Shown here: positions 55,892 through 64,000 of the stretch, piece by piece
Numbering within the stretch: position 1 is the first letter of the stretch
How the letters are laid out: each line of letters begins with the position of its first letter
Assembly (NCBI RefSeq): GCF_018383585.1
Contig: NZ_JAHAMK010000008.1
Span: forward strand, 21,148 to 85,147
Origin: Microvirga sp. 3-52
Lineage (GTDB): Bacteria > Pseudomonadota > Alphaproteobacteria > Rhizobiales > Beijerinckiaceae
DNA: 64,000 nucleotides
Direction: 5' to 3'
The notes under the pieces: model-generated
The model's database searches: none
Seen by the model: only the letters and a program-made list of their open reading frames with translations
Told to the model about the DNA's origin: nothing
Program-made: the position numbers and the translations under genes

Positions 55892-56866
55892 ATGACCCTG
55901 CTTCTCGTCATCGCCGTGCCGCTCGCATTCCTCGCCCTGGGAGCCGCTTTCTCCTATCTCTATGCCTGGACCATCGAGAGGCGCTACCCGCCGACCGGCC
56001 GGTTCGTCGCGGTCGACGGCTGCAGGCTCCATTATCGGGAGGAGGGGCCGAAGGACGAGCCGCGCGGGACCGTCATCCTGCTGCACGGCGCTTCATCCAA
56101 CCTCGTCGAGTCCATGCTCGGCCTCGGTCGATCGCTCGCGCAAAGCTATCGGGTCCTCGCCTTCGACCGTCCCGGACACGGCTGGAGCGAGCGCAAGCCG
56201 GGCCTGGGCGAAGCAGAGCCTGCCCGCCAGGCGGCGATGATCGCGGGTGCCTTGCGGCAGTTGGGCGTTCGGAATGCGGTGATCGTCGGGCATTCCTGGT
56301 CGGGCACCATCGTCCCGCATCTCGCCCTCGATCATGCCGATGTGGCGGGAGCGATCCTCGTGCTTTCCGGCATCACGTCGCCCTGGCCCGGAGGCTACAT
56401 CGGCTGGTACCGGCGCCTGATCGATTCCCGGGTGGGATGGCTGCTGATGCGCACGCTTGCCGTGCCGGTTCTGCTCATGCTGCGGCCCCCGATGAAGAGA
56501 AAGACCTTCCGGCCGCAGGCGGCTCCGCGGGACATCGTCACGGAGGGCTTCATTCCCCTGGCTTTCCGGCCGAGAACCTATGAGGCGAACATGCAGGATT
56601 TCGCCGTCATGTACGATGCGGTCCTGCGGCAGAGCAGGCGCTACCGGGAGATCCGGCTGCCCGTCACGGTGGTTGCGGGCGACCGGGACGAGATCGTCTG
56701 GACCGATCTCCACAGCGTCTCCTTTGCCCGGGAGGTGCCAGGTGCGGAGCTGATCCTGATGCCCGGCATCGGCCACATGCCGCAATATGCCGATCAGGAG
56801 ACGGTGATTGCGGCTGTCATGGCCCTGGCCGAACGGGTCGCGCCGGCCAGGATCGGGGTGGATTAG
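55892..56866 (+). CDS. Membrane-anchored alpha/beta hydrolase
   Basis: A 324-residue hydrolase with an N-terminal membrane helix (LLLVIAVPLAFLALGAAFSYLYAW). The catalytic parts are VILLHGASSN, FDRPGHGWSER, the nucleophile GHSWSGTIVPHLAL, VVAGDRDEIV (Asp) and GIGHMPQYA (His). It is likely anchored in the inner membrane. The substrate is unknown. Its stop overlaps the convergent pyruvate kinase stop by 4 bp. Confidence 0.9.
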   Translation: MTLLLVIAVPLAFLALGAAFSYLYAWTIERRYPPTGRFVAVDGCRLHYREEGPKDEPRGTVILLHGASSNLVESMLGLGRSLAQSYRVLAFDRPGHGWSERKPGLGEAEPARQAAMIAGALRQLGVRNAVIVGHSWSGTIVPHLALDHADVAGAILVLSGITSPWPGGYIGWYRRLIDSRVGWLLMRTLAVPVLLMLRPPMKRKTFRPQAAPRDIVTEGFIPLAFRPRTYEANMQDFAVMYDAVLRQSRRYREIRLPVTVVAGDRDEIVWTDLHSVSFAREVPGAELILMPGIGHMPQYADQETVIAAVMALAERVAPARIGVD

Positions 56867-58305
56867 GCCTGTGCGGCGTGTTCCTGGTTGACGAAGGCGA
56901 TGCGCACCATGTTGGTGGCGCCGGGCGTGCCGAAGGGCATGCCGGCCACGACGATCACGCGGTCGCCGACGGACGAGTATCCCTCGCGCAGGGCGAACTT
57001 GCAGGCGCGGAATGCCATGTCGTCGATGTCGCTGGCATCCTTCGTGCGGATCGAGTGCACGCCCCAGACCAGCGCCAGACGGCGGGCCGTGTTCACGCTG
57101 GGAGTGAGGGCAACGACCGTTGAGTTCGGCCGCTCGCGGGCGATGCGGAAGGCGGTGGAACCTGAAAAGGTCCAGGCCGCCACCGTCTTGATGTTGAGCG
57201 TGTCGGCGATCTGGTGGGAGGCCGCCGCGATGGCGTCCGAGCCGGTGGCTTCCGGCGCTGCGTTCAGGGTGCGCATGATCGACCAGTAGTTCTGGTCCTG
57301 CTCCACCTCTTCGGCGATCCGGCTCATGGTGGCGACCGCATCGATCGGGTACTGACCCGAGGCGCTCTCGGCCGAGAGCATCACCGCATCCGCGCCATCG
57401 TAGACGGCCGTCGCCACGTCGGAGACCTCGGCGCGGGTCGGAACCGGCGACGTGATCATGGATTCCAGCATCTGGGTGGCCACCACCACCGGCTTGCCGA
57501 GCTGGCGCGCCGTGCGGACGATGCGCTTCTGGATGCCCGGCACCTTTTCCAGCGGCATCTCGACGCCGAGGTCCCCGCGGGCGACCATGACCGCATCGGA
57601 GATTTCCATGATTTCGTCGAGGCGGGTAATCGCCTGCGGCTTCTCGAGCTTGGACATCACGAGCGCGCGGCCGCGGGCGACCTTCTTCACCTCGGCTACG
57701 TCCTCGGGACGCTGCACGAAGGAGAGGGCGATCCAGTCCACGCCGGCATCGAGTGCCGCTTCGAGATCAGAGCGGTCCTTCTCGGTCATGGCTGCGACCG
57801 GGATCGTGGTGTCGGGCAGGCTCACACCCTTGCGGTTGGAGATCTTGCCGGCGACCTCGACCGAGGTGGTGGCCGAGCCCTGCTTCACGCTTTTGACGCG
57901 CAGGCGCAGCTTGCCGTCGTCGATCAGCACCGTATGGCCGGGCTCGAGGGAGGAAAGGATCTCCGGATGGGGCAGGTGCACGCGATCCTTGGTGCCGAGA
58001 GTCTTGTCGGCATCGAGTGTGAAGCTCTGGCCCTGCACGAGCATGGTGCTGTCGCCCTCGAAGGCGCCCACGCGCAGCTTGGGACCCTGCAGATCGGCCA
58101 GGATCGCGATGGGGCGCTTGAACTTGGCCTCGACGGCGCGGATCATTTCGACCCGCTCCTTCAGCTTCTCGCGCGGCAGATGGCTCATGTTGAGACGGAA
58201 GACGTCGGCGCCGGCCTGGAACAGTTTGGCGATCATCTCCGGGTTCTCGGAAGCCGGTCCCAAGGTTGCAAGGATCTTCGTGCGCCGTTCGCGTCTCATC
58301 GTCAT
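56863..58305 (-). CDS. pyk: Pyruvate kinase
   Basis: A 480-residue glycolytic enzyme making pyruvate and ATP from phosphoenolpyruvate and ADP. RTKILATLGPASE begins it, FRLNMSH and ILADLQGPKLRVG are substrate and metal blocks, MVARGDLGVEMPLEKVPGIQKRIV is the signature and MLESMI.. VPTRAEVSDVA the catalytic loop. The ATG overlaps the stop of the DUF1036 gene (ATGA), so the two are coupled. Confidence 0.97.
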   Translation of the reverse strand: MTMRRERRTKILATLGPASENPEMIAKLFQAGADVFRLNMSHLPREKLKERVEMIRAVEAKFKRPIAILADLQGPKLRVGAFEGDSTMLVQGQSFTLDADKTLGTKDRVHLPHPEILSSLEPGHTVLIDDGKLRLRVKSVKQGSATTSVEVAGKISNRKGVSLPDTTIPVAAMTEKDRSDLEAALDAGVDWIALSFVQRPEDVAEVKKVARGRALVMSKLEKPQAITRLDEIMEISDAVMVARGDLGVEMPLEKVPGIQKRIVRTARQLGKPVVVATQMLESMITSPVPTRAEVSDVATAVYDGADAVMLSAESASGQYPIDAVATMSRIAEEVEQDQNYWSIMRTLNAAPEATGSDAIAAASHQIADTLNIKTVAAWTFSGSTAFRIARERPNSTVVALTPSVNTARRLALVWGVHSIRTKDASDIDDMAFRACKFALREGYSSVGDRVIVVAGMPFGTPGATNMVRIAFVNQEHAAQA

Positions 58306-58763
58306 GGCCCCCCTGGCCGGTTCGTTTCGGTGAGCTGGATCGTCCAGCTCTTCTGTTCACCTGTATCGACTTCGAAGAAGCCGCTGCGATCAAAGCCTCT
58401 GGCGAGGCAGTCTTCCGTTCCGCGAATCGTGAATTCGCGCTCCCGGGTGCACATGAAGGAGCGTCCGCTCCATTCGCCGCCCCGGTCGTAATCGATGCCA
58501 TAAATATAATAGAAGCGTCCGCCGAGCTGACCTTTCAGCAGGGTCTCGCAGGCGCGGGCGTTAAGATTCCACCAGCCCTCCGTCACCCAGCCCTGTGCGT
58601 CCCGGTAGCCCAACGCGATGCCGACCCGGCTTGACGTCATGTTGCACAGACGCAGGTCCGCCTTCGCGGGGGATGCGGCCAGAAGGCACCCACTGACGAG
58701 GAACGATGCAAGTGCAAGGCTTCGCCGCCAGCGAGGAGACGAGGAGAGGAGAACGGCCTTCAT
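58302..58763 (-). CDS. DUF1036 exported protein
   Basis: A 153-residue protein with a signal peptide (SLALASFLVSGCLLAASPAKA-DLR), then the DUF1036 core: LCNMTSSRVGIALGYRDAQGWVTEGWWNLNARACETLL, YYIYGIDYDRGGEW and FMCTREREFTIRG. Four cysteines could form disulfides in the periplasm. The start at 58763 fits the signal peptide; the open frame to 58910 does not. The gene precedes pyk with a 4-bp overlap, an arrangement often conserved in Rhizobiales. Function unknown. Confidence 0.9.
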   Translation of the reverse strand: MKAVLLSSSPRWRRSLALASFLVSGCLLAASPAKADLRLCNMTSSRVGIALGYRDAQGWVTEGWWNLNARACETLLKGQLGGRFYYIYGIDYDRGGEWSGRSFMCTREREFTIRGTEDCLARGFDRSGFFEVDTGEQKSWTIQLTETNRPGGP

Positions 58764-58963
58764 GGATGCGGTATGATCGAATCGAAAGGAATGAAATCGC
58801 ACAATGCTGTGAGAACTATGTCGAATCGTTGTCGGCCAGAAGTCGAGCCGGAGCAAGACTTTACAGCAGGGATGCTGCAGATTTTGCAGGCCGCATGGCC
58901 TTTCCGACACGGTCGGGGAGCCTTTGGCCGATCTTTACTCTCCGTATGAAGAGGATCCGGGAC

Positions 58964-59902
58964 TTACTCGCCCAGCGCGTCGACCTTGGGCCGCGCGGTC
59001 CAGATGCCGAACAGGATCAAGGCGCCGCCCAGGCTCTGGACCAGCGTCAGCTCCTCGCCGAGGATTGCCCAGCCGAACAAGGCCGCTGCAATCGCTTCCA
59101 GGAAAATCACCAGCGATGAAAAGACCGCTGGCAATCGCCCGAGCGCGATGGCGAGAAGTCCCTGACCGCCCGCGTGGCTGACATAGGACATGGCGAGAAG
59201 GGCCGCGATGCCTTGCGCCGTCTGCGGGATCACCCGCGTGTCGAAAAGAAGCGCGATGACCAGAAGAATGGCGGAGGTGATCAGCCCTGCCTCGAACGTG
59301 ACCCGCGCGGCGCCTGCCGTCTTGCGCGCCCGGCTTGCGGCCAGGAAATAAAGGCCGAAGAAGAATGCCGTGGCGACACCGTAGAGATCCCCCTCGATCC
59401 GGGCAGGATCAGCCTGCAGGCTCTGGCCGATCAGCGCCGCGCCGCCGAGAAGACACAGGGCAAGGCCCATGAAGGTGCCCCGCGACACCCTCTGCCTCAG
59501 CACGAGCCAGACGATCAGCACGACGAAGAGTGGAGCCATGGTGGCGAAGAAGGTGGCGTTCGCCACCGTGGTCCTGAGGATCGCCAGATGCCAGAAGAAG
59601 AGATCACCCGCAAAGACGATGCCGCCGAAGATGCTTGCCTTGGAGAATCGCACCTTCGGCGCATCGGCAGGGGCGCGTTTCTCCTCGATTCGCATCCAGG
59701 CGTAGAGCAGGGGCAGGCAGAGCGAGACGCGCCAGAAGGCACTGGCGAAGGGGCCCACATCGGCCGGCGCCCCACCCATGTCGGCGGAGGCGAAGCGCAC
59801 GAAAATCGGGGAAACTCCCATGGCGACGGCGCCGAGGCAGAGCGCGGCAAAAGCGGAGGCGAAGCCCGGCTCGAGCCGGGCCGTTGTGGATGGGGCGGCC
59901 AT
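58964..59902 (-). CDS. EamA/DMT family transporter
   Basis: A 312-residue membrane protein with about ten helices and two EamA repeats; each repeat is visible as a hydrophobic block (MGVSPIFVRFAS..VGPFASAFWRVSLCLPLLYAWM; and SYVSHAGGQGLLAIALGRLPAVFSSLVIFLEAIAAALFGWAILGEELTLVQSLGGALILFGI). Such proteins export metabolites such as amino acids. Its substrate is unknown. It is the gene that interrupts the otherwise conserved pyk-amidohydrolase-GapR neighbourhood. Confidence 0.9.
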   Translation of the reverse strand: MAAPSTTARLEPGFASAFAALCLGAVAMGVSPIFVRFASADMGGAPADVGPFASAFWRVSLCLPLLYAWMRIEEKRAPADAPKVRFSKASIFGGIVFAGDLFFWHLAILRTTVANATFFATMAPLFVVLIVWLVLRQRVSRGTFMGLALCLLGGAALIGQSLQADPARIEGDLYGVATAFFFGLYFLAASRARKTAGAARVTFEAGLITSAILLVIALLFDTRVIPQTAQGIAALLAMSYVSHAGGQGLLAIALGRLPAVFSSLVIFLEAIAAALFGWAILGEELTLVQSLGGALILFGIWTARPKVDALGE

Positions 59903-60013
59903 GAACGTCGTGAAAGTATGTTGCGCGGAAGGTCGCGTTGTCAGGGTTGGAGGGGCAGGGTAAGGCTTTTCGTCCGCCGTTCAATCCACCCTTCCTGAAA
60001 TTCATTCCTCGCC

Positions 60014-60853
60014 ATGTCAGCTTCCGCCGCGCTCAAGCTCGACGATCCCTGCCCAGAGCCTCACCCGGTCGAGATTCTTCCCGGCTCCGTCGAATCGGGG
60101 ATCCTGATTCTGTGCGACCACGCCTCCAACGCCGTGCCGTCTGACTTAAGCGATCTGGGTCTGCCGGAATCCGAGTTCGGGCGCCATATCGCTTACGACA
60201 TCGGGGCCGCGGCCGTGACCCGCTCCCTGGCTCGCCGCCTGGGCGCTCCGGCGATCCTGACCCGGTTCTCCCGGCTCATCATCGACCCGAATCGAGGCCG
60301 CGACGATCCGACGTTGGTCATGCGCCTGTCCGACGGCGCTGTGGTACCGGGCAACGCCGAAGTGGACGACGCCGAGGTGCAAAGGCGCATCGCCCGGTTC
60401 TACGATCCGTACGACGATGCGATTGCGGATGCGATCCACAAGGCCATGGCGGCGGGTCACCCGCCCGTCGTCGTAACGGTCCACAGCTTCACGCCGGTCT
60501 GGCGCGGCAGGCCTCGGCCCTGGCACGTGGGAATCCTCTGGGATGCGGACGATCGCTTCGCCAGGCCCCTCCTGGAAGGGCTGGAGGCCGAGGGCGGACT
60601 CGTCGTCGGCGACAACGAGCCCTATGATGGGGCTCTTGCGGGCGATACTGTCGACCGTCACGCCACCATCCGGGGCCTCGCCAATGCGCTTATCGAGATC
60701 CGCCAGGATCTGACCGCCGCGGAGGAGGGGGCCGAGGAATGGGCCGACCGCTTCGCGCGGCTGATCAAGCCGCTCGCCGGCCGGCAGGAGCTTCGGGAGC
60801 CCAAGATTTTCGGCACCCGCACGCGCGACCGCCTGCGCCAGCATGGAGGGTAG
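60014..60853 (+). CDS. N-formylglutamate amidohydrolase family protein
   Basis: A 279-residue member of the same superfamily as the gene at 53437. Blocks: GILILCDHASNAVPSDL, HIAYDIGAAAVTRSLARRLGAPAILTRFSRLIIDPNRG, VVTVHSFTPVWRGRPRPWHVGILWDADDRF and VGDNEPYDG. It diverges clearly from the first copy and belongs to the group next to DUF1244 and GapR. Hydrolysis of an N-acyl amino acid is likely; the true substrate is unknown. Confidence 0.88.
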   Translation: MSASAALKLDDPCPEPHPVEILPGSVESGILILCDHASNAVPSDLSDLGLPESEFGRHIAYDIGAAAVTRSLARRLGAPAILTRFSRLIIDPNRGRDDPTLVMRLSDGAVVPGNAEVDDAEVQRRIARFYDPYDDAIADAIHKAMAAGHPPVVVTVHSFTPVWRGRPRPWHVGILWDADDRFARPLLEGLEAEGGLVVGDNEPYDGALAGDTVDRHATIRGLANALIEIRQDLTAAEEGAEEWADRFARLIKPLAGRQELREPKIFGTRTRDRLRQHGG

Positions 60854-60857
60854 GCTC

Positions 60858-61163
60858 ATGAAGGACATCGACGGGAGAACTCAGGTAGAGCTGGAGGCCG
60901 CCGCCTTCCGCAGGCTTGTCGAGCATCTGCGGGAACGGACCGACGTTCAGAACATCGACCTCATGAATCTGGCGGGGTTCTGCCGGAATTGCCTGTCGAA
61001 CTGGCTGAAAGAGGCCGCCGACGAGCGGGGCATCGCGCTCTCCAAGGATGAGAGCCGGACCCACGTCTACGGCATGCCCTACGAGGAATGGAAGGACCGC
61101 CACCAGCGCGAGGCCGCCCCATCCCAGCTCGCCGATTTTGAGAAATCGAAGCCGGGGCATTAA
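60858..61163 (+). CDS. DUF1244 protein
   Basis: A 101-residue soluble protein. AAAFRRLVEHLRERTDVQNIDLMNLAGFCRNCLSNWLKEAADE is the conserved core, with a CRNC cysteine pair that might bind metal; THVYGMPYEEWKDRHQ closes it. ATG 60858 has GGAGGG upstream, which overlaps the end of the amidohydrolase gene (5-bp gap). Function unknown. Confidence 0.92.
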   Translation: MKDIDGRTQVELEAAAFRRLVEHLRERTDVQNIDLMNLAGFCRNCLSNWLKEAADERGIALSKDESRTHVYGMPYEEWKDRHQREAAPSQLADFEKSKPGH

Positions 61164-61224
61164 AACGGCTTCAACCAAATAGCCATAACACTGGCGCCAA
61201 CACCACACGTAAGGGGCTTTCCTC

Positions 61225-61482
61225 ATGGATGACGCAGCTTTCAACACCGAATCCGTCGCAGCCGACCAGCTGAAGGCTTTCATCGAGCGCATCGAGCGTC
61301 TCGAGGAGGAAAAGGCCGGCATCGCGGGCGACATCAAGGACGTCTATGCCGAGGCCAAGGGCAACGGCTTCGACACCAAGGTCCTGCGCAAGATCATTTC
61401 CCTGCGCAAGCGCGACTACGCCGAGCGCCAGGAGGAGGACGCGATCCTCGAGCTCTACATGCAGGCGCTCGGAATGGTCTGA
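61225..61482 (+). CDS. gapR: GapR-type nucleoid protein (DUF2312)
   Basis: An 85-residue, coiled-coil protein: [54 protein letters not shown] is the DUF2312 signature. GapR of Caulobacter binds overtwisted DNA ahead of polymerases and helps topoisomerases. The basic patch near [14 protein letters not shown] fits DNA contact. A strong terminator follows, as expected for an abundant small protein. Confidence 0.92.
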   Translation: MDDAAFNTESVAADQLKAFIERIERLEEEKAGIAGDIKDVYAEAKGNGFDTKVLRKIISLRKRDYAERQEEDAILELYMQALGMV

Positions 61483-61507
61483 ACCGTTCCTGCCGTTCAA
61501 GCCTTCC

Positions 61508-61546
61508 AAAGGCCTCGCAGATCGCCCTGCGAGGCCTTTCTTGTTT
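61508..61546 (+). terminator. Intrinsic terminator after gapR
   Basis: AAAGGCCTCGCAG (61508-61520) pairs with CTGCGAGGCCTTT (61527-61539), loop ATCGCC, then CTTGTTT. Confidence 0.92.
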
Positions 61547-61572
61547 CGGATAGGTTTAACCTGACCGCTTCC

Positions 61573-61661
61573 GTCATCACCGGCCTTGTGCCGGTGATCT
61601 CGATGGTTTGAGGCGCCACGCTTCTCCGTATTGGGATGGCCGGGACGGGCCCGGCCATGAC
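61573..61661. repeat. Dispersed palindromic repeat, family 1, copy C
   Basis: GTCATCACCGGCCTTGTGCCGGTGAT opens and GGGATGGCCGGGACGGGC..GGCCATGAC closes an 89-bp unit; the spacer has GAGGCGCCACGC. This copy is the most complete, with GTCAT/ATGAC at both ends. It lies between the convergent gapR and thioesterase genes. Confidence 0.88.
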
Positions 61662-61694
61662 GGCAAGGAAACGGCCTGCTCTACGAGCGCTTGA

Positions 61695-62135
61695 CTAGGA
61701 TTCATCCTTCAACATCAACTCTTGCAGAATATCGCGGGTCTGCAGCGGTAGAGGCGTCGAGCCGCGCGTTTCCTTGTCCACCATGACGATGGTGGCCTCC
61801 GTGGCTGCCGCAAGATGACTTTGGCTGAACAGGTCCTGCCCCAGGGTGAACGAACTGCGCCCCACCTTCAGAACGCCTGTGCCGATGTCGACCGTGCCCG
61901 GCCAGAAGAGCTCAGCCCGGAAGTCGATCAGCAATCTGGCGATGACGAAGCTCCGGCCCTCAGGTGCGAGCGGCCGTGCCGGATCGTACATGAAGGCTAC
62001 CCGCCCTACCTCCGAGAAGGTCGCGAAGACCGCGTTGTTCACGTGCCCCTGCCGGTCGAGATCGGAATAGCGGATATCGGCGGAGGTCCGGCTCGGAAAG
62101 TCTTCCAGGGCGCGGCGGGTATCCAGGTCTGTCAT
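61695..62135 (-). CDS. Acyl-CoA thioesterase, 4HBT family
   Basis: A 146-residue hotdog-fold protein. SADIRYSDLDRQGHVNNAVFATFSEVGRVAF holds the catalytic aspartate (DLDRQGHVNN). IDFRAELFWPGTVDIGTGVLKVGRSSFTLGQDLF completes the fold. It splits acyl-CoA thioesters; the acyl group is unknown. ATG 62135 follows AAGGAC; the open frame continues 17 codons further up without support. Confidence 0.88.
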   Translation of the reverse strand: MTDLDTRRALEDFPSRTSADIRYSDLDRQGHVNNAVFATFSEVGRVAFMYDPARPLAPEGRSFVIARLLIDFRAELFWPGTVDIGTGVLKVGRSSFTLGQDLFSQSHLAAATEATIVMVDKETRGSTPLPLQTRDILQELMLKDES

Positions 62136-62295
62136 GCGGCCGTCCTTGCGATGGTGCCATACCATACGGGATAGCGGCCGGCTCAAGCAAAAAGCGCTCT
62201 CTCCCCGATCCGACTATCTGCCATGCATGCTTCCCGCTCGCTTGCGACGATCCGGTTTCCTATAAGGAACTGACCAAGAAGAGCTGGAGAGATGC

Positions 62296-63156
62296 ATGAA
62301 GCTGACCCGGGACCAAGTGTCCGAACCTGTCGACGCACACGCGCGTCGCAAGATCGCTCCCGTCATCTGCTACCCCGTGGAGACCCTGCCGCGACCCGAT
62401 CTCGCTGCGTACCGGGCCGCTCGCGAGGGCTGGCAGAAGGTCGATGAGGTGATCGTCCCGCCCCGCGACGCGCGCTCCTTCAACGTGCCCGCGGGCTGCT
62501 TCTTCCGGATCGTCAGCATTGAGGGACCGCAGGTGGGAGACCTCAATCTCTGGTCGGCGGACGATCTCGGCGAGCGCTTCTTCTCCGGCAAGACCAGGGC
62601 TCTCAACGGCACGCATCTGTCGACCGGGGACCAGCTCTGGTCGTCCCTGCCGTATCTGCGGCCGATGGCGACGATCACCCACGACACCCTCGACTGGTAC
62701 GGCTTCGACGAGTACGGCGGCTCCGTGCACGACGTGATCGGCACGCGCTGCGATCCCTACACGCACCGGCTGCTCTCGGGCCAGGACTATCACTATTGCT
62801 GCCACTCCAACCTGACTCGCGCCCTGGCCCATGGTCTGGACCGTCCCAAGGAGGAGGTCGAGCCGGCGGTGCACGATGTGCTGAATGTCTTCATGTGCAC
62901 CGGGTTCACCCGTGACACGGGGCAGTACTTCATGAAGGCGAGCCCCGTCCGGCCGGGCGATTATCTCGAATTCTTCGCTGAGATCGACCTGTTGGGCGCG
63001 CTCTCCGCCTGCCCGGGCGGCGATTGCAGCACGGAGCATTCCAGCGATGTGGCTGTCTGCCATCCGCTGCTGGTGGAGGTCTACCGGCCGAAGGCGCCGC
63101 CGCAAGGATGGACCTCGCCGGGGCGCAATCCCTATGGCCGGCAGCACGGCGAGTGA
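62296..63156 (+). CDS. DUF1989 protein, urea carboxylase-associated family
   Basis: A 286-residue soluble protein. Conserved parts: VPAGCFFRIVSIEGPQVGDLNLWSADDL, LNGTHLSTGDQLWSSL, CHSNLTRAL, VLNVFMCTGF and FFAEIDLLGALSACPGGDCS, whose cysteines and histidine suggest a metal site. Members are found near urea carboxylase genes, but none lie here. It diverges from the thioesterase gene. Its own reaction is not known. Confidence 0.85.
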   Translation: MKLTRDQVSEPVDAHARRKIAPVICYPVETLPRPDLAAYRAAREGWQKVDEVIVPPRDARSFNVPAGCFFRIVSIEGPQVGDLNLWSADDLGERFFSGKTRALNGTHLSTGDQLWSSLPYLRPMATITHDTLDWYGFDEYGGSVHDVIGTRCDPYTHRLLSGQDYHYCCHSNLTRALAHGLDRPKEEVEPAVHDVLNVFMCTGFTRDTGQYFMKASPVRPGDYLEFFAEIDLLGALSACPGGDCSTEHSSDVAVCHPLLVEVYRPKAPPQGWTSPGRNPYGRQHGE

Positions 63157-63215
63157 GTGATCCTGCCTTCCAGGCAACGATCTGATCGAACAGGGCTCCG
63201 GGAGGAGCCCTGTTC

Positions 63216-64000
63216 TCAGCGCGCGACGGGAAGCGGTTTGACCGCCGGTCCTGTGAATCGGTTCGTGGCCAGATCGCCCACGGGCTTGCTCGAGAAGCCC
63301 ATATGCAGGCTGGGTTCCGCCGACATCAGAGCGGTCAGCGCCGTCGCCGGCGGCTTCTTTGCGGCCGGCTGGGCCTTGGCTTCGGGAGCCGCCGCGGGCT
63401 TTGCCTTCGTGACTTCCTTAGGCGTCGAGCCGGTGACCGGAATGTCGACTGGGCTTGCGGCGGCGACCACGATGGTACGCAGGTCCGGACGCGGCGGTGG
63501 CAACGGGTGCTGGACCGCGGCCATTTCGGTGGAACCGCGCAATTCCGGAATGCCGGGGATCGGGTTCGTCGCCGCAAGCGAGCCCGGGCGGGCCGGTGGA
63601 AGCGGGGCATAGGCCACGGCAACGGTGCCTGCGACAGTGTCTGCGCCCGCATCATCCGCATCGGGGCGACGGGGCGGCATCGGCGCGAAGGACATGCCCT
63701 TGGCGATGGACATCTGGGCTTCCGGTCCCTGCTGCCACGCGAGCGCCGGGCCCGATGCGGTCTGGACGGTGCCGGGCGCTCCGTTGATCCGGGTCGGCGG
63801 CAGCGGCGCGGAGGCTGGCGGGGTCAGATCCTCACGCAGGGCCGGCGCCATGGCGGCGACGACCGCAGGAGCGGGCGGTTCGGCCCGCGGCTGGATCGCG
63901 ACCGGGGCCCGACGCGTCGGCTCCGGGGTCTGGCCCGGCTGCAGCGCCGCATAGACCGATGAACTGCTGTCGCTGGCGTAATAGTTCTGCGTCGGCTGCG
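63216..64000 (-). CDS. C-terminal part of a Pro/Ala-rich protein, cut by window edge
   Basis: The frame is open from its stop at 63216 to the window edge, about 260 residues. It is low-complexity: repeated Pro-Pro-Arg-Pro stretches (PMPPRRPD, PLPPARPG, PLPPPRPD), Ala/Lys-rich linkers, and an end FSSKPVGDLATNRFTGPAVKPLPVAR. Tails of this kind are found at the C-terminus of exported cell-wall enzymes in Rhizobiales. No catalytic domain is inside the window. The N-terminus lies beyond 64000; internal ATGs such as 63851 are not its start. Confidence 0.7.
   Translation of the reverse strand, partial: QPTQNYYASDSSSSVYAALQPGQTPEPTRRAPVAIQPRAEPPAPAVVAAMAPALREDLTPPASAPLPPTRINGAPGTVQTASGPALAWQQGPEAQMSIAKGMSFAPMPPRRPDADDAGADTVAGTVAVAYAPLPPARPGSLAATNPIPGIPELRGSTEMAAVQHPLPPPRPDLRTIVVAAASPVDIPVTGSTPKEVTKAKPAAAPEAKAQPAAKKPPATALTALMSAEPSLHMGFSSKPVGDLATNRFTGPAVKPLPVAR

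Overview
The window is a gene-dense, GC-rich bacterial chromosome segment. Gene content points to Alphaproteobacteria, order Rhizobiales/Hyphomicrobiales: CpdR, a GapR-type DUF2312 protein, an ornithine decarboxylase/homospermidine synthase pair, a WD40 protein near a CobW GTPase, a fused TAXI-type TRAP permease with DUF1850, and the pyk-DUF1036 / N-formylglutamate amidohydrolase-DUF1244-GapR neighbourhood. A Microvirga/Methylobacterium-like soil organism would fit, but this is inferred from gene content. I see no rRNA, CRISPR array, prophage, transposase or insertion sequence. There is one tRNA (Val, GAC). The region looks like core chromosome with dispersed short palindromic repeats.

Layout. 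0.1-1.8 kb: OpgG-like periplasmic glucan protein. 2.0-7.6 kb: polyamine block (long leader RNA, ornithine decarboxylase, acetyltransferase, MFS exporter, homospermidine synthase, small unknown protein). 7.6-13.8 kb: metal block, probably zinc: a WD40 / 96-aa / DUF2937 operon, a CobW-family GTPase, and a His-rich-peptide-znuC-znuB-znuA operon behind a palindromic promoter element. 13.8-15.4 kb: a second glucan protein (OpgD-like, Tat signal). 15.5-19.5 kb: TAXI-TRAP importer with DUF1850. 19.7-23.7 kb: gamma-glutamyltransferase-like protein, LysE exporter, NicO-type Ni/Co exporter with DUF1007. 23.8-28.7 kb: fused indolepyruvate ferredoxin oxidoreductase facing an aromatic/aspartate-type aminotransferase. 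28.8-34.9 kb: Ung, periplasmic 5'-nucleotidase, HWE histidine kinase, ferrochelatase. 35.1-41.4 kb: SPFH/NfeD pair and envelope genes (KdsD, GalU, MltB-type transglycosylase, DUF459 protein). 41.5-47.7 kb: gltD-gltB. 48.2-54.9 kb: threonine aldolase, Hsp20, hydrolase, HisN, MFS, N-formylglutamate amidohydrolase, CpdR. 54.9-56.9 kb: tRNA-Val, L36, TPR protein, hydrolase. 56.9-61.5 kb: pyruvate kinase, DUF1036, DMT transporter, second amidohydrolase, DUF1244, GapR. 61.7-64 kb: thioesterase, DUF1989 protein and the C-terminal end of a Pro/Ala-rich protein cut by the window edge.

Themes. Ornithine decarboxylase plus homospermidine synthase give putrescine and then sym-homospermidine. The metal block joins a high-affinity importer to a metallochaperone-type GTPase and an uncharacterised WD40 operon. 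The aminotransferase and indolepyruvate oxidoreductase make a plausible aromatic amino acid degradation route. KdsD, GalU, MltB and the OpgG/OpgD proteins serve the cell envelope. The most notable non-coding signals are three families of dispersed palindromic repeats, a roughly 450-nt leader before ornithine decarboxylase, a hairpin terminator between a TRAP binding protein and its permease, strong palindromes upstream of three transcription units, and a TPR gene whose start codon lies inside the terminator of the preceding L36 gene.
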